From the NCBI GenBank assembly GCA_049890215.1, contig JBMHBX010000057.1:1-62540 (forward strand): a stretch of 62,540 bases of DNA, read 5' to 3'. A program made the position numbers and the translations under genes. Below are positions 18,437 to 27,407 of this stretch, piece by piece (the stretch's first letter is position 1; every line of letters starts with the position of its first letter). The DNA comes from UBA685 sp049890215. GTDB taxonomy: Bacteria; Pseudomonadota; Alphaproteobacteria; Puniceispirillales; Puniceispirillaceae. The notes below the pieces were generated by a model. It was not told the DNA's origin. It saw only the letters and a list, made by a program, of their open reading frames with translations, and did not search any database.

Positions 18437-19816
18437 TCAGACAGCCTTTGCCAATTGTTTTTGACTATCGCGCCTTTTTTTCATCAGATCAGCAATCAGA
18501 AATGATAATTCTAAAGACTGTGCTGCATTTAGCCTTGGATCACAATGCGTATGATATCTATCCCCTAATCGGGCCTCAGTTACCTCAACAACGCCGCCAA
18601 GACATTCTGTTACATTTTGGCCGGTCATCTCAAAGTGCACTCCACCAGGATAGGTATCAAATGCGTCATGCACATCGAAAAATCCAGAAACTTCTCGCAT
18701 GACATCATCAACACGTCTTGTCTTATAGCCTGTTGATGCTTTCACAGTATTGCCATGCATTGGGTCAGAGCACCAAACAACGTTTGCGCCATGAGATTTA
18801 ACCGCTTTCACAAGCGGCGGTAATTTTTCTGTTATGATATCAGCGCCCATTCTAGCAATAAGCGTTAAGCGCCCAGGGATGTTGTTTGGGTTTAATTTAT
18901 CGATCAAACGACACAAATCATCAACATCCATAGAAGGACCACACTTCAAGCCTATTGGGTTATTAATACCACTCATATATTCAACGTGAGCGCCATCAAG
19001 CTGCCTAGTCCTGTCACCAATCCAAACCATGTGCGCTGATGTCGTAAACCAGCCTTGCTCATCAGTAATAGTATCCTGACGCGTAAGGCTCTCTTCATAG
19101 TTCAAAAGTAAGGCTTCATGGCTTGTGAAGAAATCTGTCTCTGCCATTGCTTTGGTAGACTGACTATTTAACCCGCAAGCATCCATAAATGCTAAACAAT
19201 CTTCGATGCGTGCAGCAAGCTCTTCAAATCTCTCTGCTTGCTTTGTGTCCGTTATGTAGTTGGTCGTCCACTTATGCACCTCATGTAAATCAGCCATACC
19301 ACCTTGAGAGAAAGCACGGAGCAAATTCAATGTTGAGGCAGACTGCTCATATACTTGAAGCAATCTGTTCGGATCAGGAACACGGCTTGCTTTGTCAAAC
19401 TCAATGCCATTAACCATATCACCGCGGTAAGATGGCAATTCGATACCGCCGACCGTTTCAGTGCCCGAAGAGCGTGGTTTTGCAAATTGACCTGCCATGC
19501 GCCCTACTTTGACCACTGGCATTGAGGCACCAAAGGTTAACACAACCGCCATCTGCAAGAACACTTTGAAGCTATCGCGAATGTTATTCGCTGAAAACTC
19601 AGCAAATGATTCAGCACAATCACCACCTTGCAGTAAAAACGCTTCACCGCTGGCAACCTTCCCTAACTGTGCGCGCAAATTCTGCACTTCACCTGCAAAA
19701 ACAAGAGGTGGCTTATCTGAAAGTTTCGCTTCTACTGACGCCACCACATCTTGGTCAGGATATTCTGGCACCTGTAAAATTGGATAATCTCTCCAACTAG
19801 TTGGCTTCCATGTCAT
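18437..19816 (-). CDS. Class II 3-deoxy-7-phosphoheptulonate (DAHP) synthase
   Basis: It condenses PEP and erythrose 4-phosphate, the first step of the shikimate pathway. It is of the plant-like class II type, not the enteric AroFGH class I. The start is placed at 19816 (MTWKPTSWRDYPILQVP), which has GAGAGGG upstream, giving 459 residues; a longer frame reaches 19855. Family motifs are LQGGDCAESFAEF, GRMAGQFAKPRSS, WIGDRTRQLDGAHVEY, GLKCGPSM and WCSDPMHGNT, covering metal and PEP contacts. It lies 13 bases upstream of pncB. Confidence 0.95.
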   Translation of the reverse strand: MTWKPTSWRDYPILQVPEYPDQDVVASVEAKLSDKPPLVFAGEVQNLRAQLGKVASGEAFLLQGGDCAESFAEFSANNIRDSFKVFLQMAVVLTFGASMPVVKVGRMAGQFAKPRSSGTETVGGIELPSYRGDMVNGIEFDKASRVPDPNRLLQVYEQSASTLNLLRAFSQGGMADLHEVHKWTTNYITDTKQAERFEELAARIEDCLAFMDACGLNSQSTKAMAETDFFTSHEALLLNYEESLTRQDTITDEQGWFTTSAHMVWIGDRTRQLDGAHVEYMSGINNPIGLKCGPSMDVDDLCRLIDKLNPNNIPGRLTLIARMGADIITEKLPPLVKAVKSHGANVVWCSDPMHGNTVKASTGYKTRRVDDVMREVSGFFDVHDAFDTYPGGVHFEMTGQNVTECLGGVVEVTEARLGDRYHTHCDPRLNAAQSLELSFLIADLMKKRRDSQKQLAKAV

Positions 19817-19899
19817 AAGATTGCCCTCTCGCATTATCGAATTGCGCTGTATCATATCGGAAAACTTCGCATAAACAAAGGATTTAGTGCCTATTTTGC

Positions 19900-21258
19900 C
19901 TATGCTTTTGGCGTTCTCATTGTTACAAATTCCTCTGCCGCAGTTGGATGAATTCCAACAGTAGCGTCAAAATCAGCTTTTGTTGCCCCCATTTTAACGG
20001 CAATTGCTATGCCCTGCATAATCTCAGCACTATCTGGCCCGACCATATGCACACCTAAAATCTTATCTGATTTTGTATCTACGATAAGTTTCATATAGCT
20101 CTGCTCTTGACGTCCTGAAAGTGTATTTCGCATCGCTCTAAACCGGCTTTCAAAAATCGTTACTTGGCCTTTTTTTTCTGCCTCTTCCTGGCTCAGGCCA
20201 ACAGAAGCTATTTGCGGGGTGCAAAAAACAGCTGAAGCAATTGTATCATGAGACATGACGCGTGGCATATTGCCAAAGAGTGTGTCAGCCAATGCATGCC
20301 CCTCTCCAATAGCAACCGGCGTTAAATTCACCCTATCAGTTACATCTCCAACAGCATAAATAGATGGCACAGAACTTTGTGACGATTTGTTGACTTTAAT
20401 GGCGCCATTTGAAGCCTGTTCCACACCAACATCGCTAAGACCCAACCCATCGGTTTTTGGTCGTCTCCCGGCAGCGCTCATAACAATATTTGCTTTGATA
20501 GAAGTCCCATTATTTAAACTTACTATTTTGTGACCATCATTCTCATCCACTAAGCTAATCTCAGCCTGAGGGTGAAGGATGACACCTCTTTGTTCCATTG
20601 ATTTTGTGACATGTTCGCGAACATCCTGATCAAAACCACGTAATGGCAAATCAGCACGATAAACTAGATGGGTTTCGGTCCCGAGAGCATTCAACAAGCT
20701 TGCAAATTCTAGCGCAATATAGCCAGCCCCTTGTATAACAATACTTTGAGGTCTGGCTGGCAAATCAAGTAGTTCATTTGATGTTATCGCATGGTCTTGC
20801 AATCCGGGAATATCTGGCATGTTAGGCCAGCCGCCTACAGCTACAAGGATGGCGCTTGCTGTGTAGCTATTGTCTCCAACACGCACTTCGTGAGGCCCAA
20901 TAATCTTGCCGGTTCCCTCAATTAAATCAGCGCCTGCGTTGGCAAGCAGGTTTCTGTAAATTTGTTCCAGGCGTGTGATTTCAGTGTCTTTTGCAGCAAT
21001 TAGTTTTGACCAGTCATGCGAAGGTTGTAGCAATTCCCAACCAAATCCCATAGCATCCTCAAATTCTTGTGCAAAGCTGGCGCCATAAACCAAAAGCTTT
21101 TTTGGCACACATCCGCGTATAACACAGGTCCCCCCGGGGCGTGACTCTTCGATCACAGCAACTTTTGCGCCATAGGAAGCGGAAATGCGGGCAGCTCTCA
21201 CACCGCCAGACCCTGCGCCAATCACAATCAAATCGTAATCATAACTTTCCGTAGTCAT
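19900..21258 (-). CDS. gor: Glutathione-disulfide reductase
   Basis: An FAD- and NADPH-dependent reductase that keeps glutathione reduced. At 452 residues, the FAD dinucleotide motif GAGSGG is at about 14-19. The redox pair is Cys45 and Cys50 in GGTCVIRGCVPKK, the glutathione reductase form rather than lipoamide dehydrogenase. A second GxGxxA motif (QGAGYIALEF) binds NADPH, and the C-terminal HPTAAEEFV supplies the catalytic His-Glu. The start has GGGGG upstream. It may head the minus-strand run through to cysS. Confidence 0.95.
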   Translation of the reverse strand: MTTESYDYDLIVIGAGSGGVRAARISASYGAKVAVIEESRPGGTCVIRGCVPKKLLVYGASFAQEFEDAMGFGWELLQPSHDWSKLIAAKDTEITRLEQIYRNLLANAGADLIEGTGKIIGPHEVRVGDNSYTASAILVAVGGWPNMPDIPGLQDHAITSNELLDLPARPQSIVIQGAGYIALEFASLLNALGTETHLVYRADLPLRGFDQDVREHVTKSMEQRGVILHPQAEISLVDENDGHKIVSLNNGTSIKANIVMSAAGRRPKTDGLGLSDVGVEQASNGAIKVNKSSQSSVPSIYAVGDVTDRVNLTPVAIGEGHALADTLFGNMPRVMSHDTIASAVFCTPQIASVGLSQEEAEKKGQVTIFESRFRAMRNTLSGRQEQSYMKLIVDTKSDKILGVHMVGPDSAEIMQGIAIAVKMGATKADFDATVGIHPTAAEEFVTMRTPKA

Positions 21259-21342
21259 ATTCAGGCCCCCACAAAAAAGACAATTTTACCGTTCTTAATC
21301 AGATAGGCCGACAATAACAGAAAGTCGAGTGCCAATGTGGTT

Positions 21343-21780
21343 TTAACTATTTGGCGGCTCTAACAATGATGGCACTTCAGATATAGTGAAATTATCCCCC
21401 ATCACCGCGTGCTCTAAAGTACATAAAATAAGATTTTCAAAATTTATTAAATAGGCTAACAGGCGCCTTGTATCTAATGCGCCTATATCAAGCATATGAA
21501 ACAATGTTACAGAAGCTTCGCCAGAACACACACCAATGGTATCGCTTGTGGTGGCATGGCAATCATCTATTAACAACATCGACAAAAAACTGGCTAATAA
21601 AGGGCCGCTGCCATCTCTGGCAAAACTTGCATTAACGCAGAGTTTACGACTATCAACAGTCTCTTCAAGTTTTATGATGATAGCCTCATTATGCCCTTTG
21701 TAAAGCCAAACATAGGGAGCAAAAAATTGCAATTTTTGAGTTCCGATCTCAGTGGCTAGCTTAGATAATATGGTTGACAT
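21343..21780 (-). CDS. Hypothetical protein with CesT-like (type III chaperone) sequence pattern
   Basis: A 145-residue protein starting at MSTILSKLATEIG, with GGGAGAGG just upstream; a longer frame to 21825 is less likely. The order of elements recalls the CesT/Tir chaperone fold: an N-terminal helix, a strand with WLYKGHNEAIIIKLEE, a central hydrophobic helix LLASFLSMLLIDD, then GVCSGEASVTLFHMLDIGALDTRRLLAYLINFE split over strand, turn and helix. No type III secretion gene is visible nearby. This is fold-pattern recognition only and could be coincidence. It lies upstream of gor on the same strand and is divergent from the thiolase. Confidence 0.55.
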   Translation of the reverse strand: MSTILSKLATEIGTQKLQFFAPYVWLYKGHNEAIIIKLEETVDSRKLCVNASFARDGSGPLLASFLSMLLIDDCHATTSDTIGVCSGEASVTLFHMLDIGALDTRRLLAYLINFENLILCTLEHAVMGDNFTISEVPSLLEPPNS

Positions 21781-21985
21781 AACCTCTCCCTTACAAAGTG
21801 AAAATCCTTCGATTGCAGGGCACAAGTGAAACGATTTTCAATCGGCATTCCTAGTTATGCAAGCGCACAAAGACTAATGATTGAAATGAAAACCGCTGTG
21901 CTATATTTATTGATCAGCACGTTATGCAAATAGGTTTTAGCAAAAGCCCAAAATGGCTATTTTCCGAAGCTACAGGAGAGTCGAG

Positions 21986-23158
21986 ATGAATGAGGTTTAC
22001 ATCTTTTCAGCGAAACGCAGCGCTATAGGCACATTTGGCGGCACGCTTTCCCAAACACCTGCGCGCGATTTGCTGACCACTATCATGAAAAGTGCGATTT
22101 CAAAGAGTGCTATAGACCCTGAGCGTCTGACGTCTTCTATCCTTGGCAATGTTGTTCATACTGCTTCTGAGGACCCTTATCTTTCGCGTGCATGCGCCAT
22201 AGATTCTGGCCTTCCTGACAGTAGTGTTGCTTTTGCAGTCAATCGTTTGTGCGGATCTGGTTTGCAGGCCATTATTCAAACGGCAATGGCCATAAAAATG
22301 AATGATATTCAAGCGGGTATTGCAAGCGGGGTCGAGATGATGAGCCGTGCACCTCATATTGCGCCACAGCTTCGCTTTGGACAAAAAATGGGGGATGCTA
22401 GTTTTATTGATATGCTTCTTGCCCCGCTAACAGATCCCTTTGGCCATGGGCATATGGGAATAACAGCTGAAAATGTCGCGGAAAAATATGCTATATCTCG
22501 CGATATGCAAGATGCGTTTGCTGTCACCTCTCATGAGCGCGCAACCCTTGCGATCGAAAAGGGGTATTTCAAGTCACAAATTGAACCAATTGAGGCGGTA
22601 TCAGGGCGCAAAACAGTTATTTTTGATACCGATGAACATGTCAGAAGCGATGTTACTGTTGAAAAAATGGGGCAATTGCGTGCCGTATTTAAAAAAGATG
22701 GTCTTGTTACGGCTGGCAATTCATCAGGCATTAATGATGGTGCAGCGGCGCTTGTCCTTGGTAATGAAGAGATCGCAAAATCAGCCAAACCAATAGCGAG
22801 AATTGTCTCTTATGGTCACGCAGGCCTAGACCCTTCAATCATGGGTATGGGGCCGGTTGCAGCCAGTCAACAAGCTTTAGAACGAGCTGGCATTTCTGTA
22901 AATGACTTAAATGTGGTTGAAAGCAACGAAGCTTTTGCGGCACAAGCTTGTGCTGTTACCAAAGAATTAGGCTTAGATCCAAAAACCGTCAATCCAAATG
23001 GTGGGGCAATTGCGCTTGGTCATCCTGTAGGTGCGACAGGCACCATCATCGCTACCAAACTCATTCACGAGCTTCATAGAACAAATGGGAAATACGGGCT
23101 AGCGACAATGTGTATAGGTGGCGGTCAGGGGGTCGCTCTTATTGTTGAGGCCATATAG
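21986..23158 (+). CDS. Acetyl-CoA acetyltransferase (thiolase)
   Basis: It condenses two acetyl-CoA to acetoacetyl-CoA, or cleaves 3-ketoacyl-CoA. The start is at 21986 (MNEVYIFSAKRSAIGTFGG), preceded by CAGGAG, giving 390 residues, the usual length. The nucleophile is Cys89 in NRLCGSGLQAI. The GGAIALGHPVGATG histidine motif (about 345-358) and the second cysteine in CIGGGQG (about 375-381) are intact. No phaB or beta-oxidation partner is adjacent, so whether it serves polyhydroxyalkanoate, mevalonate-like or degradative metabolism cannot be told. Confidence 0.93.
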   Translation: MNEVYIFSAKRSAIGTFGGTLSQTPARDLLTTIMKSAISKSAIDPERLTSSILGNVVHTASEDPYLSRACAIDSGLPDSSVAFAVNRLCGSGLQAIIQTAMAIKMNDIQAGIASGVEMMSRAPHIAPQLRFGQKMGDASFIDMLLAPLTDPFGHGHMGITAENVAEKYAISRDMQDAFAVTSHERATLAIEKGYFKSQIEPIEAVSGRKTVIFDTDEHVRSDVTVEKMGQLRAVFKKDGLVTAGNSSGINDGAAALVLGNEEIAKSAKPIARIVSYGHAGLDPSIMGMGPVAASQQALERAGISVNDLNVVESNEAFAAQACAVTKELGLDPKTVNPNGGAIALGHPVGATGTIIATKLIHELHRTNGKYGLATMCIGGGQGVALIVEAI

Positions 23159-23169
23159 GCACCCATTTT

Positions 23170-23709
23170 TTATCGCATTGCTTGCTTTATGACAGCATGA
23201 ACGGCAGAAGAATTAGCAAAAATTTTGCGTGATTTTTTCAACGCCGGCAAATGCGCGCCTAATGCTTGGGACTCAGCTTTTGCAATCATTTGAGCATCGT
23301 CCAAAGAATCAATTTTTTGCGGTGTACAATAAATCATATGGTAGGTATGATTTGCGCCTACCTTGTCAGCTGTCACCTTAAAGCCTGCTTTACTCCCAAC
23401 TGGCCATTTTTCTCTCAGGAGCAACATTAATAGATAATTTGCTTCAGACTCAAGAAAGGTGTTCACATTTTCGTCAGTGACAAGTAAATCGAGCGCTGTC
23501 TGCTCCATTTTTTCGGTCAGTGATTTGTTGTCCATCCACTCTGCAGCTCTGTCACCATCGAGCCAGTGAGCTAGCCAATTCGCATGATCTGCTTTATCCC
23601 AGGATTTATCATGAGCTGGAGCTGTATGATTTAAGAATCTGTCTGTGCTAACTTGCACTTCAAGAATGTCAGATTCACCCATTACCCTTAATACGAATTC
23701 TTTTGCCAT
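23170..23709 (-). CDS. Hypothetical protein, unknown family
   Basis: A 179-residue soluble protein beginning MAKEFVLRVMGESDILEVQ, with AAAAGGTG upstream. It has no signal peptide or membrane span. A tryptophan-rich stretch (SWDKADHANWLAHWLDGDRA) sits near residues 36-55. The C-terminal third is alanine/lysine-rich and probably helical. I do not recognise the family. The gene converges on the thiolase with an 11-base gap, and the DMT permease gene is upstream on the same strand after 89 bases. Codon use resembles its neighbours, so it is probably a real native gene. Confidence 0.6.
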   Translation of the reverse strand: MAKEFVLRVMGESDILEVQVSTDRFLNHTAPAHDKSWDKADHANWLAHWLDGDRAAEWMDNKSLTEKMEQTALDLLVTDENVNTFLESEANYLLMLLLREKWPVGSKAGFKVTADKVGANHTYHMIYCTPQKIDSLDDAQMIAKAESQALGAHLPALKKSRKIFANSSAVHAVIKQAMR

Positions 23710-23798
23710 TTCACACCTTTTTTAGCCTTGAATGAGGTTTGCTACACCCTCTTTTTTTGCGATAGTCATAACCTTGCCACATCTTATAATCAACCATT

Positions 23799-24680
23799 TC
23801 ACGTAATAGGCATCTTTGAGCGATTTTGAAATTCCCTGAACACAATGACCAAACATGAGCCAATAATCAAAACAGCGCCGATATAATGCGTGGTTGTTGG
23901 CACTTCTTGAAAGGCGAAATAGCCCACTAATCCGGCAAGAGGCACCTGCAAATAACGTATTGTTGCTATCACGACTGCATCAACATAACGAAACGAAGCA
24001 GTAAAACAAATTTGAAGACCGCTGCCGAACAAACCTAATAAAATCAAATAAGGAAAGGCGCCTGCTTCTGGGATTTGCCAATAAGACGGCAACACTAAGA
24101 ACACCAAAGATACAGCAACAAACCCCATAAAATTATACCAACTGGCAACCGAGGCAGGCGCATCGCTTTTGCCAAGTCGCCGCAGTGCTAATTGCAAGCC
24201 GCCACCTGCTAGAGACGCGAAAACAGCCAGAAAAATGGCCGCCTCAAACGCCGGTGATAAAGCTCCAGAAATCACAAACACACCAAGAAGACCTGTCAAA
24301 GCGGCAGACCAGCGGTAAATACCAACTTTTTCCCCAAGCAAAAATGGTGATAACATTGCGACATAAATGACAGAGCTATGCATGATAGAGGTTGCAAGAC
24401 CCAAAGGCAGATGCCTTACCGATAAAAACCAAAAAACAATGCCCGCCATTCCAAATGCCACTCGGACAAGCAGAGTCTTTTTTGCATTTATTTTATAAAA
24501 ATCACGACCACGAGTCATAATAGCGACTAAAAATAAGACCGGTAGCGAAAACAAAAATCGATAGAATAAGGTAACAAGCAAATTTACATCATTTGCCAAG
24601 AACTTAACAATTATTCCTGTGCCAACACCAAAGCCTATGCCTAGTAAGGACAGACTTAATCCAATGAATATAGGTGGCAT
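23799..24680 (-). CDS. EamA/DMT superfamily permease
   Basis: A 293-residue inner-membrane protein of the drug/metabolite transporter superfamily, with two EamA repeats of about five hydrophobic segments each and ten in total. The start is taken at 24680 (MPPIFIGLSLSLLGIG); the frame extends 38 codons upstream but that part lacks a ribosome site. The first repeat includes RFLFSLPVLFLVA; the second ends in VGYFAFQEVPTTTHYIGAVLIIGSCL. The substrate is unknown. It is divergent from the cytochrome c' gene. Confidence 0.88.
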   Translation of the reverse strand: MPPIFIGLSLSLLGIGFGVGTGIIVKFLANDVNLLVTLFYRFLFSLPVLFLVAIMTRGRDFYKINAKKTLLVRVAFGMAGIVFWFLSVRHLPLGLATSIMHSSVIYVAMLSPFLLGEKVGIYRWSAALTGLLGVFVISGALSPAFEAAIFLAVFASLAGGGLQLALRRLGKSDAPASVASWYNFMGFVAVSLVFLVLPSYWQIPEAGAFPYLILLGLFGSGLQICFTASFRYVDAVVIATIRYLQVPLAGLVGYFAFQEVPTTTHYIGAVLIIGSCLVIVFREFQNRSKMPIT

Positions 24681-24747
24681 AAGAACACTTTCTTTGAAAA
24701 GAGAGATTAGCAGATAATCTGTTTTTGAATAAATGTGCGTAAATAAC

Positions 24748-24773
24748 ATTGTAAAATGCGTTATTTTAACAAT
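24748..24773. promoter_or_regulatory. Imperfect palindrome in the DMT permease / cytochrome c' gap
   Basis: ATTGTAAAAT and ATTTTAACAAT face each other across GCGTT with one extra base on the right arm. A second inverted pair, AAATAAC and GTTATTT (24741-24766), overlaps it. It ends 21 bases before the cytochrome c' start and could be an operator for either divergent gene. It does not match the FNR half-site TTGAT. It is A/T-rich, so chance is possible. Confidence 0.3.
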
Positions 24774-24794
24774 CGGCACAATAAGGAAAATCAA

Positions 24795-25241
24795 ATGACC
24801 AAAATTATAAAGTTCGTCTTTGCCTCTGCGCTTTTTTTCTTTCCCGTTAGCTTAACCAGTCATGCTTTGGCAACGAGCGATTTGGTGGCCGAGCGGAAGG
24901 CAAAATTCAGACAAAGTGGCGGCGCAATGCGCGCTATGAGAGGTCAGATACAATCAGGTGATTTTGCAGCTATCGCTGCTAGTGCAGCTTTCATGGCTGA
25001 ATGGGCAGAGAAAATGCCAGACTATTTTCCAGAAGGCAGTGGGCCAGACAATCACCGCACGAGTGCAAAACCGGCTATCTGGGCGCAATTTGATAAATTC
25101 ACAGCTTTGGCCAATCAGCATGGAAAAAAAGCAATCGCGCTGCAACGTGCTGCAGATAGCCAAGATGCAGGTGCAGTCATGAGCGCTATGCAAGAGTTAG
25201 GAAAATCATGCGGCGCTTGTCATTCACAATTCAAAGAATAG
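24795..25241 (+). CDS. Cytochrome c' (class II c-type cytochrome)
   Basis: A periplasmic four-helix-bundle haem protein; family members bind NO or CO, or carry electrons. The start is at 24795 (MTKIIKFVFASALFFF) with AAGGAAAA upstream, giving 148 residues including a cleavable signal peptide ending near SHALA. The single haem site is at the C-terminal end as the class requires: Cys139, Cys142 and His143 in CGACHSQF. A cytochrome b561 gene converges on it 26 bases downstream, a frequent neighbour of this family. Confidence 0.93.
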   Translation: MTKIIKFVFASALFFFPVSLTSHALATSDLVAERKAKFRQSGGAMRAMRGQIQSGDFAAIAASAAFMAEWAEKMPDYFPEGSGPDNHRTSAKPAIWAQFDKFTALANQHGKKAIALQRAADSQDAGAVMSAMQELGKSCGACHSQFKE

Positions 25242-25267
25242 ATTTTAATCGTCAGAAGCAACTGGTG

Positions 25268-25921
25268 TTAGAAGAAACTGGGGCGCAATTGGGTAGCGAA
25301 TTGCGCCCCTCCTGCTAGTAGAACAAGCAAAGCCAGACCAAAAATTGTCCTTGAAAAAGAGAGTGTTCCGTCAACACCTTCGCCGCGATTTGTTCGTCCT
25401 GTAACCATCGGTTTTACAAGATTTTTTTTCAGTCTGAGCACGTAATATAACAGCGCAAAAAGATGAAGCAAAATGATTAGGAAAACCAATTTTTCACCAA
25501 AATGATGGATGTTTCCTGCCATTTGTGCCCAATCAGGCATAAGATGGTAAAACGGGCCGTCAAATAAAATATCATCAGTCGAAAATGCGCCGGTAAGCGC
25601 CATCATAAAGGGGATGGCAAGTAGCGCTATGGTCGCATAGCCACCAAGAGGACCATGTCCCAATTTCGAAGATGATTTTTTTTGCGCCAAATCCATAATC
25701 GTACGTAACACAGCTTTAGGGCCTGTTATAAAACGGCTGAATTTGGCGGTTTCTGAGCCTATAAACCCCCAGATTACCCGAAATATCACAAGCCCTAAAA
25801 TCGCCAAACCAAAGCGTTCGTGGACATGCCATTGGCCCATTTTGCCAGAAATAATGGCCCCAAAAACACTGATCATGAAACTCCAGTGGAACAGGCGAAG
25901 GGGCAAATCCCAAACAGTCAT
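25268..25921 (-). CDS. Cytochrome b561 domain protein
   Basis: An inner-membrane dihaem cytochrome b of about 217 residues, from a start at 25921 (MTVWDLPLRLFHWSF) with CAGGAG upstream; the frame runs on to 25993. Features are the N-terminal WDLPLRLFHW, a His pair in GQWHVHERFG, ARG-free hydrophobic segments, and a late NIHHFGEKLVFLIILLHLFALLYY with several haem-ligand histidines. It probably passes electrons between quinol and the neighbouring cytochrome c', although the genes are convergent, not cotranscribed. Confidence 0.88.
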   Translation of the reverse strand: MTVWDLPLRLFHWSFMISVFGAIISGKMGQWHVHERFGLAILGLVIFRVIWGFIGSETAKFSRFITGPKAVLRTIMDLAQKKSSSKLGHGPLGGYATIALLAIPFMMALTGAFSTDDILFDGPFYHLMPDWAQMAGNIHHFGEKLVFLIILLHLFALLYYVLRLKKNLVKPMVTGRTNRGEGVDGTLSFSRTIFGLALLVLLAGGAQFATQLRPSFF

Positions 25922-26035
25922 TTTGATTTCTCCTGAGGGTCCGGATGGTGATATTACCTTGTGATTTATAGCAAAAATGATGATATTATTCAAAGAACCT
26001 AGCGCTACTTAATATAATACTTAAAGGTTAATTTT

Positions 26036-26653
26036 GTGTTAAAATCGGCACTTGACAGCTTGGCAGACAAAGATCGCGATATCAGATCTGCCTTAGCGGT
26101 TTGTGGTTATCCGCAAGACCGTTCTATGCCGCAAGGATATGAGAGTCTGGCGCGCATTATTATTGGTCAGCAAATTTCGCGCATTTTGGCAACAAACATA
26201 TGGCAAAGGCTGGAGGCGCGTAAATGGACAAGCGCTGAGGTGATAGCAGAGCTGCCTTTAGAAGATTTACAAAAGACAGGCCTGTCATTGCGCAAGGCAG
26301 AATATCTAAGCGGTCTGGCAAAGGCGGTGTTGTCAGGTGATCTTGATTTGCCGGGCCTTGCGCATTGTGACGGTGAGATTGTCAGATCAAGACTTGTCGA
26401 ATATCGCGGGGTGGGCAATTGGACGGCGGATAATTACCGCTTGTTCGCGCTTCAGGATATGGATGCCTGGCCGGGCAATGACCTTGCTTTGCAAGAAGCG
26501 ATGAGACGGCTGAAATCATTACCGGCGCGGCCTTCTGCAAAAGAGATGGATAAGCTTGCAAGTGACTGGGTACCTTATCGCGGGGCAGGCGCTTTGTTTT
26601 TATGGCACCTTTATGCCATTGAAGTGCGCAATGCGACCCCGTCTGATATTTAA
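26036..26653 (+). CDS. DNA-3-methyladenine glycosylase (AlkA / HhH-GPD family)
   Basis: It removes alkylated bases from DNA. A 205-residue protein starting at a GTG (26036) with AAAGG upstream. The core is GYESLARIIIGQQIS (34-48), the helix-hairpin-helix EYRGVGNWTA (122-131) and the catalytic aspartate at 149 in WPGNDLAL. There is no C-terminal iron-sulfur cluster motif, which excludes MutY or endonuclease III. Compared with E. coli AlkA it lacks the N-terminal domain, like many alphaproteobacterial forms. It converges on a SRAP gene. Confidence 0.92.
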   Translation: MLKSALDSLADKDRDIRSALAVCGYPQDRSMPQGYESLARIIIGQQISRILATNIWQRLEARKWTSAEVIAELPLEDLQKTGLSLRKAEYLSGLAKAVLSGDLDLPGLAHCDGEIVRSRLVEYRGVGNWTADNYRLFALQDMDAWPGNDLALQEAMRRLKSLPARPSAKEMDKLASDWVPYRGAGALFLWHLYAIEVRNATPSDI

Positions 26654-26689
26654 GTCCCCCTTTTTTGAGGGTGGCAGATGAGACGTTTT

Positions 26690-27349
26690 TTAAGAGAATA
26701 AATCACTTTGTGCCGGCAGGCTTTCGGCAGGTGCCTCATAAGGCGCTGTCAGACCTGCGTGATCATGGCGCACATTACCAACATCTGGTGAGACAGGATA
26801 TAGATTGAAATGGCGCTCATCAATCGGGCAGAGAAGTTCGCTTGCCTCAGAGCTACTGCCACGAAGCCAGGTCTGCCAATCGCGCGAGGCGAGAACCAAA
26901 GGCGTGCGATGATGTATATCTGCCAATTTGCCAGTGGCAGCAGAGGTCACAATCACAAAATGTAACTGATTATTTTTTACAAAAGTCAGTCCGGCAAAGG
27001 CCATGACACGCCCGTCATTGAGCTGGATATGATAAGGTTTGCCTTTGGCTTTCCATTCATACCATCCGCTTGCCACAACAAGGCACCTGTGATGGGTAAA
27101 AGAAGAGGCAAAAGTTGGTTTTTCGGTGATGGTCTCAGATCTGGCATTAATCAGGCTTTTATTTGGCACAATACCATCAAGCCCAAATCTGGCCATTTCA
27201 AGCTCATTGGTCATGTTGGTCGCGGTTATCACAGGTGACGTCTGTGACGGGGCGACATTCCACCGAGGCTGCAAATTACTGCTTATCGCCACGCCAAAGC
27301 GATTTATTAGCTCATTCGGGGTTGCTGTGACTGTAAAACGTCCACACAT
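26690..27349 (-). CDS. SRAP (SOS response-associated peptidase) domain protein, YedK/HMCES type
   Basis: It forms a covalent thiazolidine link with abasic sites in single-stranded DNA through its N-terminal cysteine. In 219 residues the key elements are all present: Cys2 in MCGRF, NARSET (68-73), GWYEW with Glu98, and the histidine region IHHRTPLVL near 160. It sits tail-to-tail with the AlkA-type glycosylase, whose reaction creates abasic sites, and head-to-head with tsaC. The 58-base gap to tsaC must hold both promoters. Confidence 0.95.
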   Translation of the reverse strand: MCGRFTVTATPNELINRFGVAISSNLQPRWNVAPSQTSPVITATNMTNELEMARFGLDGIVPNKSLINARSETITEKPTFASSFTHHRCLVVASGWYEWKAKGKPYHIQLNDGRVMAFAGLTFVKNNQLHFVIVTSAATGKLADIHHRTPLVLASRDWQTWLRGSSSEASELLCPIDERHFNLYPVSPDVGNVRHDHAGLTAPYEAPAESLPAQSDLFS

Positions 27350-27407
27350 TTTGCTATGACATACCTATGATACAAAAATTTGCGCTTTCGGATTCAGTGA
27401 TATCACT

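Noticed and set aside
21854..21929. GTTATGCAA repeated twice upstream of the thiolase
   Set aside because: A 9-base direct repeat 67 bases apart has roughly a few percent chance in such a gap, and no second feature supports an operator.
26654..26689. C-run and T-run between alkA-type and SRAP genes looking like a terminator
   Set aside because: CCC and GGG arms around CTTTTTTGA give at most 3-4 pairs; too weak to call.
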